A stretch of 6,054 nucleotides of DNA from Cycloclasticus sp. (GTDB lineage Bacteria > Pseudomonadota > Gammaproteobacteria > Methylococcales > Cycloclasticaceae). Under the pieces are notes generated by a model, which ran no database searches, had not been told where the DNA came from, and saw nothing but the letters and a program-made list of their open reading frames with translations. Both the position numbers and the translations under genes were made by a program. The stretch is from the NCBI GenBank assembly GCA_012960055.1, contig DUCA01000060.1:1-6054 (forward strand), read 5' to 3'. This document shows positions 5,499-6,054 of the stretch, piece after piece. Every line of letters begins with the position of its first letter. The first letter of the stretch is position 1.

Positions 5499-5551
5499 GG
5501 AATTTTTTTGCTTGAGAAGAATCTAAAGACCCCCTCTTTATGTGGCTTTAG

Positions 5552-5737
5552 TTATCTATTACCACTATTATTTTTTTCATCTTGAATTTTATTATAAATC
5601 TCTTCACGATGAACGGAAACGCTTTTAGGTGCGTCTACTCCGATTCTAACTTGATTACCCTTAACCCCTAATACGATGATTGATACATCATCTCCAATCA
5701 CTAGGGACTCACCAACTTTACGCGTTAATATAAGCAT
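5552..5737 (-). CDS. csrA: Carbon storage regulator CsrA, RNA-binding translational regulator
   Basis: This 61-residue protein is nearly colinear with Escherichia coli CsrA: MLILTRKVGESLVIGDDVSI, then VLGVKGNQVRIGV and APKSVSVHREEIYNKI. It acts as a dimer that binds GGA motifs in mRNA leaders and controls carbon flux, motility and biofilm genes. The key RNA-contact residues L4, R6, V42 and R44 are present; position 7 is Lys where E. coli has Arg. The correct start is the ATG at 5735-5737: the upstream in-frame ATG would give seven extra residues (MKQKGDS) and would place the ribosome binding site AAGGAGA inside the coding sequence. The gene follows lysC after 113 bases and precedes tRNA-Ser, a common order in gammaproteobacteria. 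Only the C-terminal tail (about 52-61, DEKNNSGNR) is variable, as usual. Confidence 0.97.
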   Translation of the reverse strand: MLILTRKVGESLVIGDDVSIIVLGVKGNQVRIGVDAPKSVSVHREEIYNKIQDEKNNSGNR

Positions 5738-5741
5738 ACTA

Positions 5742-5763
5742 TCTCCTTTTTGCTTCAATTCCC
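5742..5763 (-). promoter_or_regulatory. Pair of GGA motifs in the csrA leader (possible autoregulation)
   Basis: The csrA leader holds AGGGA (GGA at 5760-5762) and AAGGA (GGA at 5744-5746), both fitting the CsrA core ANGGA, with 13 bases between the GGA triplets. The second is the ribosome binding site itself. CsrA dimers bridge two such sites and block ribosomes in known targets, including csrA in E. coli. Binding here is inferred. Confidence 0.5.
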
Positions 5764-5806
5764 TGAAACATTACCAGCCAATATTTCGTTCTTTATTATC
5801 GTGCGT

Positions 5807-5835
5807 ATTCTACCATAGCTATTTGGGAGCAAACA
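5807..5835 (-). promoter_or_regulatory. Possible csrA promoter with extended -10
   Basis: On the minus strand TAGAAT (5807-5812) is preceded by TGG, giving the TGn extended -10 form. A weak -35 (TGTTTG, 5830-5835) stands 17 bases upstream. The place, between the lysC stop and csrA, leaves a leader of roughly 60 bases. A moderate candidate only. Confidence 0.4.
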
Positions 5836-5850
5836 GCCATCAAACCTAAT

Positions 5851-6054
5851 TTATTCTTGCGATAATCCAAATGATTCGTGCAGTGTACGCACCGCTAATT
5901 CCAAATATTTCTCATCCACGACGACCGAAATTTTGATTTCTGAGGTAGAGATCATTCGAATATTGATGCCTTCTTCGGCCAATGCTGAGAACATTTGACT
6001 GGCTATACCGGCGTGCGAACGCATACCCACACCGACAATAGACACTTTGACAAT
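5851..6054 (-). CDS. lysC: Aspartokinase, C-terminal end (partial)
   Basis: The last 67 codons of a gene that begins beyond the right edge. The sequence KVSIVGVGMRSHAGIASQMF, then LAEEGINIRMISTSEIKISV and VVDEKYLELAVRTLHESFGL, is the final ACT domain of monofunctional aspartokinases, which phosphorylate aspartate in the first step of lysine, threonine and methionine synthesis. The SVVG/MRSHxGxAxxMFxAL and ISTSEIKISVVV parts bind the lysine or threonine effector in this family. The catalytic kinase domain is outside the window, so which amino acid inhibits it cannot be told. The stop TAA is followed after 113 bases by csrA, an order common in gammaproteobacteria. Confidence 0.93.
   Translation of the reverse strand: MVKVSIVGVGMRSHAGIASQMFSALAEEGINIRMISTSEIKISVVVDEKYLELAVRTLHESFGLSQE

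Noticed and set aside
5523..5551. CTAAAG/CTTTAG hairpin between csrA and tRNA-Ser as a csrA terminator
   Set aside because: The stem is six pairs with a 17-base loop and no T run follows on the minus strand.

Overview
The window comes from an AT-rich gammaproteobacterium, most likely of the Alteromonadales (Alteromonas, Glaciecola or Pseudoalteromonas type). This placement rests on three things: a CsrA close to the enterobacterial form, the minus-strand order lysC, csrA, tRNA-Ser(GCU), tRNA-Arg(ACG), and a split class II ribonucleotide reductase of the kind known from Pseudomonas. It is an inference from family knowledge; no search was run. All intact genes lie on the minus strand, so transcription runs from right to left.

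Right side (about 5400-6054): the C-terminal end of aspartokinase (lysC), then csrA with its own leader, then tRNA-Ser(GCU). Centre right (about 4150-5400): a MAPEG-family membrane protein, a 46-codon small ORF, a decayed fragment of an EAL-domain (c-di-GMP phosphodiesterase type) gene with two stops and a large internal deletion, and tRNA-Arg(ACG) with a clear sigma70 promoter and a strong UUCG-capped terminator. Centre (about 3616-4036): a 39-codon small gene with a good ribosome binding site and its own terminator, then a control region of about 300 bases with a perfect 12-base palindrome and two NrdR-box-like sites exactly 31 bases apart.

Left centre (732-3615): the nrdJa-nrdJb pair encodes the adenosylcobalamin-dependent ribonucleotide reductase. 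NrdJa holds the catalytic barrel with the Asn-Cys-Glu active site; NrdJb holds the TSCPD-type domain and a C-terminal cysteine-rich tail. A strong intrinsic terminator at 524-548 closes this unit. Left edge (1-513): a plus-strand remnant of a YgjP-type metallopeptidase gene, whose zinc-binding HExxH motif is destroyed by a stop codon, and the start of an unrecognised minus-strand gene that runs out of the window.

The window joins housekeeping genes (deoxynucleotide supply, lysine-pathway entry, global post-transcriptional control, two tRNAs) with two gene remnants and two unrecognised small ORFs. I see no mobile element, CRISPR array or defence system. The best leads are the NrdR-box pair, the 39-residue small protein and the two pseudogene remnants.
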